In this document: in pieces, positions 63,901-64,000 of the stretch
Layout: each line of letters opens with the position of its first letter
Numbering within the stretch: the stretch's first letter is position 1
Assembly: GCA_008921705.1 (NCBI GenBank)
Contig: VFFE01007638.1
Span: 1,555,675 to 1,619,674, forward strand
Direction: 5' to 3'
Origin: Burhinus oedicnemus
Taxonomy: Eukaryota; Chordata; Aves; Charadriiformes; Burhinidae
DNA: 64,000 nucleotides
Notes under the pieces: generated by a model
Told to the model about the DNA's origin: nothing
Database searches by the model: none
The model's input: only the letters and a program-made list of their open reading frames with translations
Translations under genes and position numbers: made by a program

Positions 63901-64000
63901 GCCCGTTTTGTCAGTTGTGCAGCCATTTCCCATACAACTGAGGGATGTGGCAACTCAGCTACTCTGTTTCAGGCTCTGGAGAGAAGCAGCCTTTAGCGCT
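60976..64000. other. Unique AT-rich DNA, no gene recognised
   Basis: T-rich runs occur at 61763-61784. The 13-mer AGAGGACATATGG at 61862-61874 repeats part of the hairpin's right arm. Bases 62850-62960 are less AT-rich, keep several CpGs and could be a conserved element. A purine-rich A/G tract lies at 63770-63806. No exon or repeat is recognised. Confidence 0.55.

Noticed and set aside
1..64000. CRISPR array, bacterial operon, phage or organelle DNA
   Set aside because: No regularly spaced repeats, no dense coding, no ribosome-binding context; vertebrate LINE content throughout.

Overview
The window looks like 64 kb of AT-rich vertebrate nuclear DNA, most probably from a bird. The main evidence is the repeats. 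Five LINE copies carry CR1 reverse-transcriptase (RT) protein motifs, and most end in the short octamer tails (ATTCTATG-like) typical of avian CR1. I see no Alu, B1 or L1 sequence, repeat density is low, and nothing looks bacterial or organellar. I find no confident protein-coding gene, rRNA, tRNA or CRISPR array. The window is best read as an intergenic or long-intronic region.

Layout. 1-9.7 kb: non-coding DNA with an (AAACC)n microsatellite at 2.78 kb and a POU/homeodomain-motif cluster near 1.96 kb. 9.77-11.9 kb: the longest repeat, a 5'-truncated CR1 on the minus strand whose RT frame is broken in several identifiable ways, one of them a small palindromic insertion. 12.6-12.9 kb: a much older plus-strand LINE RT fossil. 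15.3 kb: a decayed MIR-like SINE. 15.4-35.8 kb: mostly featureless, with a GGAGA polypurine tract (26.8 kb), a TAC-type triplet repeat (27.9 kb), a strong hairpin (30.1 kb) and one candidate exon (32.1 kb). 35.8-50.2 kb: four more CR1 copies (35.8 +, 40.2 -, 44.3 -, 49.8 +), an old CR1/L3-like 3' fragment (37.0-37.3 kb, -) containing an (AAAC)n repeat, and another candidate exon (43.3 kb). 50-64 kb: mostly unique AT-rich DNA with a decayed coding-like segment (55.0-55.7 kb, -), an ancient LINE (59.9-60.7 kb, -) and a 94-nt near-perfect hairpin (60.9 kb).

The repeats form age layers. The oldest are MIR and three LINE fossils that retain RT motifs but are full of frame breaks. Younger CR1 copies come from at least three subfamilies; 9.8/44.3 kb form one pair and 35.8/49.8 kb another. 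No set of genes works together here. The items most worth checking are the 27-bp TG...CA palindrome with a 5-bp target duplication inside the large CR1, the two structured hairpins, and the few stretches with splice-site or coding-like character. All identifications come from reading the sequence and recalled family knowledge; no database search was possible.
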